64,000 nt of DNA from assembly GCF_007754425.1 (NCBI RefSeq), contig NZ_CP037452.1, positions 5,307,164 to 5,371,163 on the forward strand, read 5' to 3'. The stretch comes from Gimesia fumaroli. Lineage in GTDB: Bacteria > Planctomycetota > Planctomycetia > Planctomycetales > Planctomycetaceae. Made by a program: the position numbers and the translations under genes. Position 1 is the first letter of the stretch. The number at the start of each line of letters is the position of its first letter. Positions 52,702 to 63,385 of this stretch are shown here, one piece after another. The notes below the pieces were generated by a model. It was not told the DNA's origin. It was given only the letters and a program-made list of their open reading frames with translations, and ran no database searches.

Positions 52702-52938
52702 TCATAGCTTTCCCTGGATTACATCCTGCTGCACCTTCTTATCGAGGCTGAGATCGGCTACAAGTTGCTTCAGTCGTCTTAATTCAGCGACACCAATCCC
52801 CGCATACTGCTTCTTCCTGCGGTAGAAGACCTGCTCGGAGATCCCCATTTTGCGGGTCACCTCAGCTACAAGTGTCCCTGATTCAGTCTGGCGCAAAACA
52901 AAGACAAACTGTCCTTCCGTATAAAGTTTTCATTTCAT
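52702..52938 (-). pseudogene. IS3 element A: OrfA, inactivated
   Basis: Minus-strand frame starting ATG AAA TGA: the third codon is a stop, followed in frame by KLYTEGQFVFVLRQTESGTL, then VTRKMGISEQVFYRRKKQ, the HTH of IS3 OrfA. A small internal deletion follows RRLKQL. The premature stop and deletion make it a pseudogene. DNA from 52939 to 53138 shows nothing recognisable. Confidence 0.8.
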
Positions 52939-53138
52939 AAATCTGCCCCTTCTTCTGAATACAAGATAACTAATTCTCTCGCATTCCACATGGATCAAGA
53001 AACGAGGGAATGGTCAATCCGGCTTGCATCTTTCGACAAAGTGAACGAAATCCTCAGTCTCCATTTTTTTAGCTGCCTACCTCTGGGATTCTAAAGCAAT
53101 GAAAAAAATGAATATGCACTTGCATTCACGTATACGCA

Positions 53139-55934
53139 ATGGCAAGAATACAAAACAGCACAACACCTATCCCACAGAATATCAACTGGCATATAATGAT
53201 GAAGAACAAACCGCAAGGTCGACTGACTTTACCTGATAAAGTACGAATAGTAGAGCAGGATTACATTAAAAAACGCAGAGATGCCGCCCAATTGAATAAT
53301 GATTCACAGCCTCCTGTCGGCTTAGCCCTATCAGGGGGAGGAATCCGCTCGGCAACATTTGCTCTTGGTGTACTTCAAAAGTTGGCGAAACAGAATTCCC
53401 TGCGGCTGGTAGACTATATGACTACAGTTTCCGGTGGTGGATACATTGGCTCTTGCCTTTCTTCGCTGATGTCATGCCCCCAACCAGACACTCCTTCCGA
53501 TGCGGATGACGTGAGCATAGATCAAAAGGCGTTTTCCAACTTTAATCTTTCAGACAACTTTCCGTTGTCACGTGCCGATCAAATGCACCATTTACGAAAA
53601 CATGGAGATTTTCTAATTTTGCGTGAAGGCCTGTTTCGCAAAGATGTTTTGCGTGCAGTCGGATTATTTCTGGTCGGCATCTTATCAACTTTTATTCTGT
53701 TAGCACTGCCTCTTCTAACCACCGTTGGTCTTTCGATTGCTTTTATTTCCTGGGTGGGTGAAATGCCACTAACTCCTGATCATTTAGTATGTATTAAATG
53801 GTCTAACTGGACCATGATACTCGCACGTAATGATCATCATTACCTTGTAATGGTTATTGGGGTTCTGGCTGGGGTTATCCTGGCTTATCTGATGCCATTT
53901 ATTCATTCGCGCTGGACAAATCCGGGAGGAAACCTGGGTGAAACAGAGGAAGATCTCGTTGAGAGAACTTGTTTGACGAGCGTTTTTGTCGGATATTATC
54001 TTATTGCTGGAATTTTCATCGCATTTCTCATCGAGAAAAATGAGCCTGTCGCCCCCCGATATTTTACATTTTCTAATTTTCTCATCCCAGTTTTCTTCAG
54101 TTTGGGAAATTTGATAGGAACGATGCTTTATTATACTCTGTTTCTCTGTAAACGCAGCACTCTATGGACAATCAAGCGTCGTTCATTATCAGGAGCAACG
54201 ATCGCCGTCACTTTTAATACCACACTCGTGTTTCTTTTCATGGCATTTGTCGCATTCTGCGTCTGGGCGGTTTTAGGAAAACATCTAGGACCGAAAGAGT
54301 TGGGATTCTATAATTCTAAAACTCCGCCTGGTATGTTTTTTCTTGTCTTAAGTACGCTCTCTTTTTTAGTTACTCGGCTGTTTGCTTTACGAGGAAATAC
54401 TCCGAAATCAGATAGTGGTCCGATAGCAATTCTGGCTTCAAAAATTCCACTATTGATTCTCCAAATTGCTGTTCCGCTATTTCTATTTTGTACTTTCATG
54501 ATCTGCATTGAATGGGTCATTTACTTTGCTGGCATTACCTCGACAGAAAAGGGAATTTTGCTCGCAGTCATCAGCGCAATCCTGTTACTCATCTTTGGTT
54601 TTCTTATCGATATAAATCGACTCAGTATTCATTACTATTATCGTGATCGACTTACAGAAACCTATCTCCAGACTGAACGACACGAAGCGGGTGAGTTGAA
54701 ATTGATACGCGAACATAGCACCATGACCATCCGGGACCTAAATCGTTCGGGAGAGCATAAAAATAATCCCTTTCCCTATCACATTGTTTTATGCGCTTTA
54801 AATCTAGTAGGTTCGCGTGACCTGGCACGACGAACGCGCAAATCCGATCACTTTATTTTTTCACGCGAATACTGTGGCTCCAGTTCGACGGGATATGTCC
54901 CTACTGATATCTACAGAAATGGAACAACGAAACTGGCAACGGCCATGACGATTTCCGGAGCAGCCGCTTCAAGTAACATGGGGTTTCAAACATCTTTTGT
55001 ACGGGCATTCGCTCTGACAATGTTTAATGTCCGACTCGGATACTGGCTGCTGAATCCCCGAGTTTATGACGGGGAATGTGCTGCAACAACGTCCGAAGAA
55101 ATCATCCAGTACCCTGCAGAGAAAAAACCCAAAAAAAAATGGATTGAAGAAAAATGGAGAAATAAATTACGCCTGTTTCCACCTGAATATCTTGAAAAGA
55201 GTGCGTGGTGGCCTTGGTTTCTTCGCGCTGAGCTCATGAGTGATACCAATAGTCAGGAACGTTTTATTAATCTATCAGATGGAGGGCACACTGGTGATAA
55301 TATAGGCCTCTATCCTCTGTTTCAAAGGCGTTGTCAATTAATCATCGCCAGTGATGCCGAATGCGACCCAGGCTACAGTTTCAGCTCGCTCATTAATGTG
55401 ATTAATCAGATCTATATTGATGAAAACGTGGAAGTCGAGATTGATGTCACCAAATTACGTCCTGACCAGGATGGCGATCCTGGTAAAGCCCATTACCTGA
55501 TTGGCAAAATTAATTATCCTGAAGATCCAGATCGCAAAGGTGATGCTGCACAAGCCTCAACAGGTTGGTTGATCTTTTTGAAGTCATCATTGATCCATAA
55601 CTATTACAAGGGCACTCGGAACGAGGCACATCACCAGCGTAGCGATTTGAAGCATGAACCCCCTGCCGTTCAAAGCTATGCTATTCATCACAAAGATTTT
55701 CCCCATGAGACTACAGCCGATCAATTTTTTGATGATGACCAGTTTGAAGCTTATCGCGCACTGGGGTCCCACGTTGCCTCTTCCATGTTTCATTCATTTG
55801 AGAATTGGCGCAAAGAAAAGTACCCAGATAGAACAGAGCAAGAGTCGGATCCAACTGTTAAAGAGCTCATCGAGTGGTGTGAATTTGAGTTTAATAAACC
55901 AAACGAGATCTCGGAAAAAGCCCACAAGCATTAA
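53139..55934 (+). CDS. Patatin-like phospholipase with a large membrane region
   Basis: 931 aa. The N-terminal part has LALSGGGIRSATFALGVLQ (oxyanion-hole glycines) and TTVSGGGYIG with the likely nucleophile Ser98. The catalytic Asp is in LSDGGHTGDN at about 714. Between them, residues about 170-510 hold roughly nine hydrophobic segments, so the two catalytic residues flank a membrane insert, an unusual layout. Patatins hydrolyse acyl esters of phospholipids. The start is uncertain: ATG 53139 has no ribosome site. It lies just outside the inverted RHS array and IS3 remnant, so its link to the toxin system is unclear; lipid remodelling is an equally good guess. Confidence 0.83.
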   Translation: MARIQNSTTPIPQNINWHIMMKNKPQGRLTLPDKVRIVEQDYIKKRRDAAQLNNDSQPPVGLALSGGGIRSATFALGVLQKLAKQNSLRLVDYMTTVSGGGYIGSCLSSLMSCPQPDTPSDADDVSIDQKAFSNFNLSDNFPLSRADQMHHLRKHGDFLILREGLFRKDVLRAVGLFLVGILSTFILLALPLLTTVGLSIAFISWVGEMPLTPDHLVCIKWSNWTMILARNDHHYLVMVIGVLAGVILAYLMPFIHSRWTNPGGNLGETEEDLVERTCLTSVFVGYYLIAGIFIAFLIEKNEPVAPRYFTFSNFLIPVFFSLGNLIGTMLYYTLFLCKRSTLWTIKRRSLSGATIAVTFNTTLVFLFMAFVAFCVWAVLGKHLGPKELGFYNSKTPPGMFFLVLSTLSFLVTRLFALRGNTPKSDSGPIAILASKIPLLILQIAVPLFLFCTFMICIEWVIYFAGITSTEKGILLAVISAILLLIFGFLIDINRLSIHYYYRDRLTETYLQTERHEAGELKLIREHSTMTIRDLNRSGEHKNNPFPYHIVLCALNLVGSRDLARRTRKSDHFIFSREYCGSSSTGYVPTDIYRNGTTKLATAMTISGAAASSNMGFQTSFVRAFALTMFNVRLGYWLLNPRVYDGECAATTSEEIIQYPAEKKPKKKWIEEKWRNKLRLFPPEYLEKSAWWPWFLRAELMSDTNSQERFINLSDGGHTGDNIGLYPLFQRRCQLIIASDAECDPGYSFSSLINVINQIYIDENVEVEIDVTKLRPDQDGDPGKAHYLIGKINYPEDPDRKGDAAQASTGWLIFLKSSLIHNYYKGTRNEAHHQRSDLKHEPPAVQSYAIHHKDFPHETTADQFFDDDQFEAYRALGSHVASSMFHSFENWRKEKYPDRTEQESDPTVKELIEWCEFEFNKPNEISEKAHKH

Positions 55935-56182
55935 GCCGATTCTATTTCCTTAAATATCCCCTGCGGAATGAGCCCGACGATCCCTCTAATAAGCATGTTC
56001 TACCTGTTCCTACAATGTCGCGAAACCAATACGATATCCTTGGAAATTTTGTTCATTTAACAAAAAAATCCTATATGACTTTTCGTATATTGTAAACTCA
56101 TAATACCAGTCTGAACAGTTCTACCTTGCATCCAGGATCAGTTCTTTGAGTCCACTTTTCCCCTTTTGGAAAGAATCGAGAA

Positions 56183-56878
56183 ATGTCAGCCACACTAAGT
56201 TATGCGTTGGTTTTGGTCGCTGCCCAGATTTCAGGTTCGCCTGCTCAAAATAGCCAGGTATTTTCAGAAACCAAAATATACCCTTCTCAGGCCCCCTTCA
56301 ACAAATTGCCCGAGATCCGAGAGATTACTGATCGAGCCATTGAGGGTTCCAAAAGCCAAAGTCAAGCAGACAGCTGCAGTGACAAGTCTTGCCCCCTCAA
56401 AGCAAAGAAACCATGTCAGAGCATCCAAGATAGCAATCCCTGTGCACTCGACGCGATATTTACCAAGCCCGCTCGATTTCCTTACAACCAGTTTGGAACC
56501 TGTGGACAAGCCTATGAGACTGAGGCTGCCATCATTTACGAAAATATGGTTTTTCAGTCGCAGGGTAATGGCAGGTATCAAGTCAAATTTGTGGTTGAAA
56601 CGCCCGGTATTCCAGTGACGATGCGGCTGCAGTTTGTCATTCAAACGAAGTGCAAAAAACCTGGAATGCAACACCCCCCGTTCAAATCGCTCGGAACGAT
56701 TACATTGCCCCCAATTCGGATCGAGGCTCAGAATCCCGCTGGCAAATGCTCACTGGTGACCCATGAAGGTTATTCCAGTCTGTTGGATCAGTCGAGAAAC
56801 ACGATCGAAGGAAATTACAAAGTAATTAGACGGGGGACCGCAAGATTTGGCTCGCTCCCTAAAGCAACGGTATATTAA
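56183..56878 (+). CDS. Exported Cys-rich hypothetical protein
   Basis: 231 aa. The N-terminus MSATLSYALVLVAAQISGS could be a short signal peptide, although it lacks a basic n-region. A Cys-rich segment follows (CSDKSCPLKAKKPCQ), then a beta-rich domain (RYQVKFVVETPGIPVTMRLQ) with further Cys. No family is recognised. A terminator follows 45 bases after the stop, so it is the end of a transcript. GAAAGAATCGAGAA precedes the start. Confidence 0.6.
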   Translation: MSATLSYALVLVAAQISGSPAQNSQVFSETKIYPSQAPFNKLPEIREITDRAIEGSKSQSQADSCSDKSCPLKAKKPCQSIQDSNPCALDAIFTKPARFPYNQFGTCGQAYETEAAIIYENMVFQSQGNGRYQVKFVVETPGIPVTMRLQFVIQTKCKKPGMQHPPFKSLGTITLPPIRIEAQNPAGKCSLVTHEGYSSLLDQSRNTIEGNYKVIRRGTARFGSLPKATVY

Positions 56879-56923
56879 GCAAATGCTATCCGGCAAAATC
56901 TGCCGATTTCCAATCCCTTCAAG

Positions 56924-56959
56924 AGCCAGTCGCATCCTTAAGATGTTACTGGCTTTTTT
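56924..56959 (+). terminator. Rho-independent terminator
   Basis: AGCCAGT (56924-56930) pairs with ACTGGCT (56948-56954) around a 17-nt loop, followed by a run of T. It ends transcription of the 56183 gene. Confidence 0.7.
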
Positions 56960-57266
56960 CTTGGCAACATAAATCGAATTCTTTCCTCGACACCGGATCC
57001 AATATCCCAAACTGATCATTTCCATAAAATCAGAATAACCGTTTCATTTTTACACTAAAACCCTCCGATAGAGTACACAAAGAACCTATGTCATATATAT
57101 ACAAATAACACATAGTATTGTTTAAAACAGATATGCCCATGCCTGCGTATTTATTCTAACAATGCACCCAGATCGACTGGGGACATTTACTGGATACCAC
57201 AACTCCCTGAATTTCGGGGATTCAATAAATTATCAATGAGTCAATTTCAGACCAAGGATGGTTAAA

Positions 57267-60200
57267 ATGTTACGGGCCTTAGGAATCATCTTTCTTGTTT
57301 TGTTGGGCATGCTGATCGCTGTTGGTGGGGGGGTACTCAGTCACTTCCTGGTCAACTTCGATTTTATACGGCTCCAAAGCCCCCTGGTTCAACACGGAAC
57401 AGAGAACCAGAACAAACTTCAACAACCGATCGCTCCTGAGACCTTTTCGCAATCAGAGCAAGTACAAGCCATCCCGATTCAACGGCACACCCGTTCGGCC
57501 AGTCCCATCAACTCTGCCCCTGCCCCCAACCAACAAGCATTAACACAAGTAAGCGGCATAGCAACATCCACCCCGCCCGCCGTTCTCACTCCCCTCGTAC
57601 TGGGAGATACTACTCCCAATACATTTAAAATTGTTGAGGTTGCCAGCGAAGGAGAAATCATCTGGACCGGTGACGCCTTAGTCAATAAAGGAAAGAAACA
57701 GATTCTTTTAAAAGCGACCACGAGCACGAAAATCACCTTAGAAAAAGTATCGGGGCTTTTTTTTGAAACGGGGAAAAGCTACACATTAGATCTGAAGCAA
57801 TTAGAAGGAGCGACAACAACAGTCTCCTTACAATTGCCTGTACAAGTTAGTGCGGATAATAATCAAGCTTCTTTCGTGATCCCGAATTCAAATATCACGA
57901 AACCGGGGTCCTACCAATTGAAAATCACTTCCCTTCCTACTCCCCTTACGGTTTGGACGGAAGAGGGCGGTCCCACAAGTCTCGTTTATCCTAAAACAAC
58001 TCTCAAACCCGTGATCAGCATAGTCTCGGTTCACAAATATGGAACGCCCAATTTTGTTCCTGCCACGATCTATGAAATGTATGACGGGTATCTGCGCGTC
58101 AGATTATCGTCGGCTACAGGAAACGAAAAATTCATTTTCGTTAATGATAACAACGTCTTTAAAAAAGAAATCGAAGTGATCAACCGACAGCGTTACCCGA
58201 ATTCAAGTAATGTCTGGCAATACGAATTAAACGTTCCCACAAAAGACATCACATTTCCGGGAACGATCTATGCCTTGCTGGAACAGGATTCCGCTCATGC
58301 ATATTCGACAAACGGTATCAAAGTGAATAAAGCAACGTACGTCCGCGATGGTGTGGGGATTACAAGTGCCCTTTACAATTCTGATACTGATTCTCTACTT
58401 GAAACACGAGATCCCAACAATTACTTTACAAACCAGACAGAGTTCAAAATCAAGTTCACGGTTCAAACAACCGGTGGCGGAAATGCAGATGGCACGCAAC
58501 TGGTCGTCAACGATTCCAAGGGAAGTCATCTGGCATTTATCAATATCGGAGCGTTGTCAGAGACCCCTGCGCCTGTTGAACTGACTATTAATTTAAGAAC
58601 TGTCGGCAAATACACGCTGGTCCCAATGCTCATGCAGGGAAATCAGGTTATCGAATCGGTCAGGATCGATCCGATACAGGTCAGCATCGCCACTCAAGGC
58701 CCGATCAAAGGCATCGTTGATGCTTCATTATTCAGTCAGATTCCCAGCGGGAACGAATTCACAATCTCGTTCGATAAAAATTATCCTCTTGATTACACTT
58801 CGTTAGTCTTCAATAATGCGACGAGCGCTAACAATACTGTGACTGTAACAAAAGTGGGAGGGGCCAATCCTCCTGTAACAATTACCAGCCTTGAGCCGAT
58901 TCCAGACAGTAATGCGATCAAGATTAAACTGAGTAATGCGACATCTGCAGGAAACTATCAGATTCAGTTTACAGCGGGTGCCAAAGACCTGCACGGTATA
59001 GCCCTGACTGGAACCTACGACGTCCCTAAGTTAGTCATCAGTGATGATATTTCCCTGGCAGGTTCCCGTGGAATTACAGGAACGACGGGGAACTATGTTC
59101 CTTATCCTGAATACACAAACCCGAGAGAAAACAGTGTTGGGTTCAACCCTTCAGATAAAGTTGTCACGCGAATTGCACGGCTCTACTATTTCCGAGATGC
59201 CCACCGTGTCGCTCAGATTATCAATCGAAAAATCCGCTCCTATAATCGGCACGGCGTCGATATGAAGACCCAGCTCGCCGGAGTCGCATTGAAACTTGCC
59301 GAAGCAGCCACAGATCTTCGGAAGCGAAATGAAAAGGCAGCTATCAACGCAGCTGTCAAGGCCCGACAATCCGAAACCAAACTGGAAGACTTGCAGCAGT
59401 CGTTAGCCCGAAGAAGCAACGAAATTCAGCAGATACAACGTGATATCCAGAGAATGGAAGGGGATTTAAATAGAAAAGAATTCCTGCAAAACAAGACTTA
59501 TGAGCAACAGGGAACAACAGAAGAACAAGAAGACAAAGAAGAATTGAGGGAACTAAATAACTCGATCGTACAAGAAAACACGGTAGAACAATTGAAACGA
59601 GCTCGACTGAGTCTGTCCACAGCACAAGCGGATTCTGCTCAGACCCGGTCTAAAATCCAGCTTGCTCTCGCTGCTGTGGAAACAGCCAGAGCCGAAGAGA
59701 TCCGTCTGAACGACGAATGGGATGATACTCAGCGAAAAGAAGAACGGGCATATGCTGAGGAATTCCGAAAACAGGTAGCAGCGGCGCATGAAGATCCCGA
59801 TTCTTATGCCGAAGGTTCACCAAAATCGGACGATCCAGTCGAGCAGGTTTCGATCTCTGTAATTGGTACAGGCCTCATTCAACTGCGAGGCCCGTTAAAA
59901 GGCGTCAATGAAGTCCGCACGATGATCAATCAGATCGACGCTCCGGTCGGTCAGGTTCGAATTTCCCTGCATACAATTCAGATTAATGGTGAGCACGGCG
60001 ACCGTATGGAAGTCGTCGCCTCTAAAATCCAGCGCTACATTGACCATGCTCGATTTTTAACCAGTCAATCAGCTCAAATACTGCGAAATTCGATCGTCAA
60101 AGTCGCCAGTCAGAAAGCAGCCAATATTGATGCCATGTGCCCTGATCATTCGCAGCACGCACGCGATCTCAAATACGTCGAAGCCTTCTTCGGAGCCGAC

Positions 60201-63200
60201 TTTTTACAGGCATTGCATGAACTGGACTCGGAATTTCTGAAAACGGGGAACAAACTTCTTTCTCTGAACTCAATGGATTCCACCAGCCTGTCTTCGGCAC
60301 TCTTCATGATGGCTTTGGCGAAAAACAGTGTTCGCATGGAGATCCTGGCCGATTTTCAAATGCAAATCGAAACACAATTGCCCCAGGACGAGCAAGATTA
60401 CTTCATCGCATCAGGGATGACGAAAAAACATGATTTCAAAAAGTTTCACTTCATGGCGCACAATGCCAAGTTTGTTTCCCTGCGTGGCTTCTTCAATGCA
60501 GATGTAGCGGGCGATGATACGCTCACCCCCCTGCAGCGCGAATTCATTCGTTTAGCGCAAATCTTCAAAAGCCGTCTGGTCACCGAGATTGAACTGAAGG
60601 AACGTATTCTTGAACGCTCCGTCATTGAAGACCGGATCGGGAACTACAAAGACATGCGAAAGGCTGCCCTCAGCGAAGAATCCGACGCTAAAAACGCCGT
60701 CAGAAAAGCGAAAACAGTACGCATCAAAGAACTCATGGAACTGACACAAGAATTCCAAAATATGATTACGGTGTTGTCCCAAGATGTGAACTCACTGATT
60801 TTACTTCCAACCGATGTTGATACTCAAAACCGTGATTCAAAGACCTGGACAAGCAATAAAACCTATAAGATACAACTTAATGGTATCAATTACGAATATC
60901 AGTTCATTAATAAGAATAATAAAAAAGAATTGAAAATTACAAATATCACACCTAAAACTAACACTCAGAAGAAAATGTGGAATCAGATGATCCAAAAATT
61001 AGCTCTTGAGTACCAGAGACTACACCGGCTCTGTAATAAATTCCACTACTTCGAACTTGACCATCAAGCAATTCTCATTAAAGAAAACGGCTATTTCAAC
61101 TCTCTTTCAGAGAATTATTTTGAGGGTGACAATGACATAAAACAAGTCAAAGCAGATAAAACCAAGAGCCCCCAAGTAATCGCGACGATCACGATTGGAA
61201 TCAAAGAGTATTCCATACTTGTCAAAGCGATTGAAAAACAAACCAGGGATTATAAAAGACGCGGTGCGTTAATTTTAGCAAACCTGAAATCATCTAAATC
61301 GAACCTTCAAGATGCCTTTCGAGACTGGCTGGAGTTACGCGACAGCATTCTGGCACACTACAAAGATGATGACCTGAAAAAGAAAGCAGAGGAAGCAATC
61401 AAGAAAGTCAACGAGAGTTTTCGAGAGATGTTCGACGCCGAGATCAAAGAACAGATTGCACTGGAATTGCTGGAAGGGTCGCGTCTTCCTCTAGATCATA
61501 AGAAATTTCTGGACATGCTCGTCGATGATGTGGAAGAGAAATTCATTGAACTTGTAGAAGGAACGCGGGCACACACAGCGAATATTGATAATTACATGCA
61601 ACGCATCGCGACTGCCCTGGAAGATGACTTTAACACACAATTCTACAGGCCGGCATTTCGATACGTGCGGGAAACGAGCCGCTATTGGGATGTGAGTTTT
61701 GCCCAGGTTGATGAAACCAGTATTTTAACGAATAACCGACAGTTTGCCCGTGTTTCACCTCAGGCAACGATGGAATTCGATCTCCCCCAAAGAGATATTA
61801 TGATCAACGAAGCCTTTGAATCCGCATTAGCCGCCTACAGTGATTATGGGGCGTTAATGAACGATCCCAATTTCCTGGCGCTGACAAAACTTTACGGCGG
61901 GCAGCCGGCCAGTGCAACATACACTGCCGAGGGAACTTCGCCGCGAATTCGTAACGTACTTTCCGGTACCCCTTCCGTGATGGACGAGGAGTACCTCAGC
62001 CAGGGACCATCAAGCCCACCCAAATTTGGCTCTCAACTCGAGGGTCTCATCCCCGATCCATCTGTTTACAAATTTGAAACGGGAACCGCCTTTGAAGTCC
62101 GCCCGGTCATTCAACCGGATGGCCAAGCCGTCGTCTTCCATTTGAACTACGAATACACCACCAATATTCGCGAACCGGTCCGTGCAGATGAAAAACACCT
62201 GGGTCGTGTTAAACGACACTTCATCGACACTGATGTCCAGACAGGTAATTATGAATTGCGCGAAGTTAGCCGTTATCAGGTGGCATTAAAAGCCTCTCGG
62301 ACTTCAAGAGGGGTCCCCTTCCTCGAAGACGTTCCCGGACTGGGTGTCTTGTTTCGCCCTTTGCCGCAAGCGGAGTCTGCACTTCAGGAAAATATAATTC
62401 TGGCCCAATCAGTTATTTACCCCACTCTGTTTGATATCATGGGACTGCGCTGGGCGCCTGCGGTCGCTGATCTCGACACACTCAACTTGCGTGATCTGGA
62501 ATTTGTCACACGTAACCGTCAACGAGTACTGCGAAATAAAGTCAGCGATTTTGCCAGCAGCAAAGTTGATGGATATCTGGATATTCCAGAGAAAGAACGC
62601 CGTGGCGACCTGTATCGGACCCAACAGACGATTCCCTATAACCATCCGTCCGGCTATACCGGCCCGGGGTTGAATTTAAAGGACAGCACCTTACAGGAAG
62701 GCTACCGTCCTCAGGATATCCGACCGCCCTCTCGTTACATCCCGGGAAAGGACCCTGCATTCGTTCCCGGAGCGAGAGAAATATGGACGCCTCCTGCAGA
62801 CACGCAGAATGTGCCCTTGCAGGAAGGGGGGCCACCAAATCTGGAATCGGATGATAGTGCCATTTTCCAGAAAAGTCAGACGAACTCTATCCCGTCACAA
62901 TCGGGCAGAAGTCACACAAATGTCAAAGCCTCTCAGAGGTCTGGCTCCCGATCTGTGAATACATTGCCCCCTGCTTCTCCTGTTTTGTTGACGCCCCCAC
63001 AAACGCGATCGACGCTAAATCATAAGAATTTTGATAAACATATCAATCAGACTTCCTTTGAAGAAAAGATTACTCCTGTGCGTGTATTCAAGTTTTCTTC
63101 CCCACTCAAAGCTTTGAAGAAGTTGAATTTTATGAAATCTCAACCGAAGCAGGCACCAGGGCATGTGCGACCAATTGGATACGAAACATCGAGTAAGCAT

Positions 63201-63359
63201 CCCCATGATTTCCAACAGAAGTTATTCGGCATTTCTTCCATTGTGAGACCAGATAAAGCACAACCAATATCAACAGAAACTCGGAAGCCCTCTAAAACCC
63301 CATCAGCTTGGTCGCGTTTTTCAGAAAGACTCCCCAAACTGCCTTATTCGAAAAAATAG
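57267..63359 (+). CDS. Giant membrane-anchored protein with a secretin-like C-terminal region
   Basis: 2030 aa. ATG 57267 is chosen because AAGGA lies eight bases upstream; ATG 57258 would overlap that site. Residues 1-28 form a membrane anchor (LGIIFLVLLGMLIAVGGGVL). A Pro/Ser-rich linker, several beta-sandwich-like domains (about 100-590) and a long coiled coil (about 690-840) follow. A segment ISVIGTGLIQLRGPLKGVNE with VRTMINQIDAPVGQV (near 865) resembles secretin N-domains. A hydrophilic middle leads to VPFLEDVPGLGVLFRPLP near 1682 and ENIILAQSVIYPTLFDI near 1710, closely recalling the end of the GspD/PilQ secretin domain. A low-complexity basic tail of about 260 residues follows. It may form part of an envelope-spanning complex. 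True pore formation is unproven, since the usual beta-barrel segment is not evident. Confidence 0.75.
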   Translation: MLRALGIIFLVLLGMLIAVGGGVLSHFLVNFDFIRLQSPLVQHGTENQNKLQQPIAPETFSQSEQVQAIPIQRHTRSASPINSAPAPNQQALTQVSGIATSTPPAVLTPLVLGDTTPNTFKIVEVASEGEIIWTGDALVNKGKKQILLKATTSTKITLEKVSGLFFETGKSYTLDLKQLEGATTTVSLQLPVQVSADNNQASFVIPNSNITKPGSYQLKITSLPTPLTVWTEEGGPTSLVYPKTTLKPVISIVSVHKYGTPNFVPATIYEMYDGYLRVRLSSATGNEKFIFVNDNNVFKKEIEVINRQRYPNSSNVWQYELNVPTKDITFPGTIYALLEQDSAHAYSTNGIKVNKATYVRDGVGITSALYNSDTDSLLETRDPNNYFTNQTEFKIKFTVQTTGGGNADGTQLVVNDSKGSHLAFINIGALSETPAPVELTINLRTVGKYTLVPMLMQGNQVIESVRIDPIQVSIATQGPIKGIVDASLFSQIPSGNEFTISFDKNYPLDYTSLVFNNATSANNTVTVTKVGGANPPVTITSLEPIPDSNAIKIKLSNATSAGNYQIQFTAGAKDLHGIALTGTYDVPKLVISDDISLAGSRGITGTTGNYVPYPEYTNPRENSVGFNPSDKVVTRIARLYYFRDAHRVAQIINRKIRSYNRHGVDMKTQLAGVALKLAEAATDLRKRNEKAAINAAVKARQSETKLEDLQQSLARRSNEIQQIQRDIQRMEGDLNRKEFLQNKTYEQQGTTEEQEDKEELRELNNSIVQENTVEQLKRARLSLSTAQADSAQTRSKIQLALAAVETARAEEIRLNDEWDDTQRKEERAYAEEFRKQVAAAHEDPDSYAEGSPKSDDPVEQVSISVIGTGLIQLRGPLKGVNEVRTMINQIDAPVGQVRISLHTIQINGEHGDRMEVVASKIQRYIDHARFLTSQSAQILRNSIVKVASQKAANIDAMCPDHSQHARDLKYVEAFFGADFLQALHELDSEFLKTGNKLLSLNSMDSTSLSSALFMMALAKNSVRMEILADFQMQIETQLPQDEQDYFIASGMTKKHDFKKFHFMAHNAKFVSLRGFFNADVAGDDTLTPLQREFIRLAQIFKSRLVTEIELKERILERSVIEDRIGNYKDMRKAALSEESDAKNAVRKAKTVRIKELMELTQEFQNMITVLSQDVNSLILLPTDVDTQNRDSKTWTSNKTYKIQLNGINYEYQFINKNNKKELKITNITPKTNTQKKMWNQMIQKLALEYQRLHRLCNKFHYFELDHQAILIKENGYFNSLSENYFEGDNDIKQVKADKTKSPQVIATITIGIKEYSILVKAIEKQTRDYKRRGALILANLKSSKSNLQDAFRDWLELRDSILAHYKDDDLKKKAEEAIKKVNESFREMFDAEIKEQIALELLEGSRLPLDHKKFLDMLVDDVEEKFIELVEGTRAHTANIDNYMQRIATALEDDFNTQFYRPAFRYVRETSRYWDVSFAQVDETSILTNNRQFARVSPQATMEFDLPQRDIMINEAFESALAAYSDYGALMNDPNFLALTKLYGGQPASATYTAEGTSPRIRNVLSGTPSVMDEEYLSQGPSSPPKFGSQLEGLIPDPSVYKFETGTAFEVRPVIQPDGQAVVFHLNYEYTTNIREPVRADEKHLGRVKRHFIDTDVQTGNYELREVSRYQVALKASRTSRGVPFLEDVPGLGVLFRPLPQAESALQENIILAQSVIYPTLFDIMGLRWAPAVADLDTLNLRDLEFVTRNRQRVLRNKVSDFASSKVDGYLDIPEKERRGDLYRTQQTIPYNHPSGYTGPGLNLKDSTLQEGYRPQDIRPPSRYIPGKDPAFVPGAREIWTPPADTQNVPLQEGGPPNLESDDSAIFQKSQTNSIPSQSGRSHTNVKASQRSGSRSVNTLPPASPVLLTPPQTRSTLNHKNFDKHINQTSFEEKITPVRVFKFSSPLKALKKLNFMKSQPKQAPGHVRPIGYETSSKHPHDFQQKLFGISSIVRPDKAQPISTETRKPSKTPSAWSRFSERLPKLPYSKK

Positions 63360-63385
63360 TTAGTTAGAACGAACAGGATAATAAG

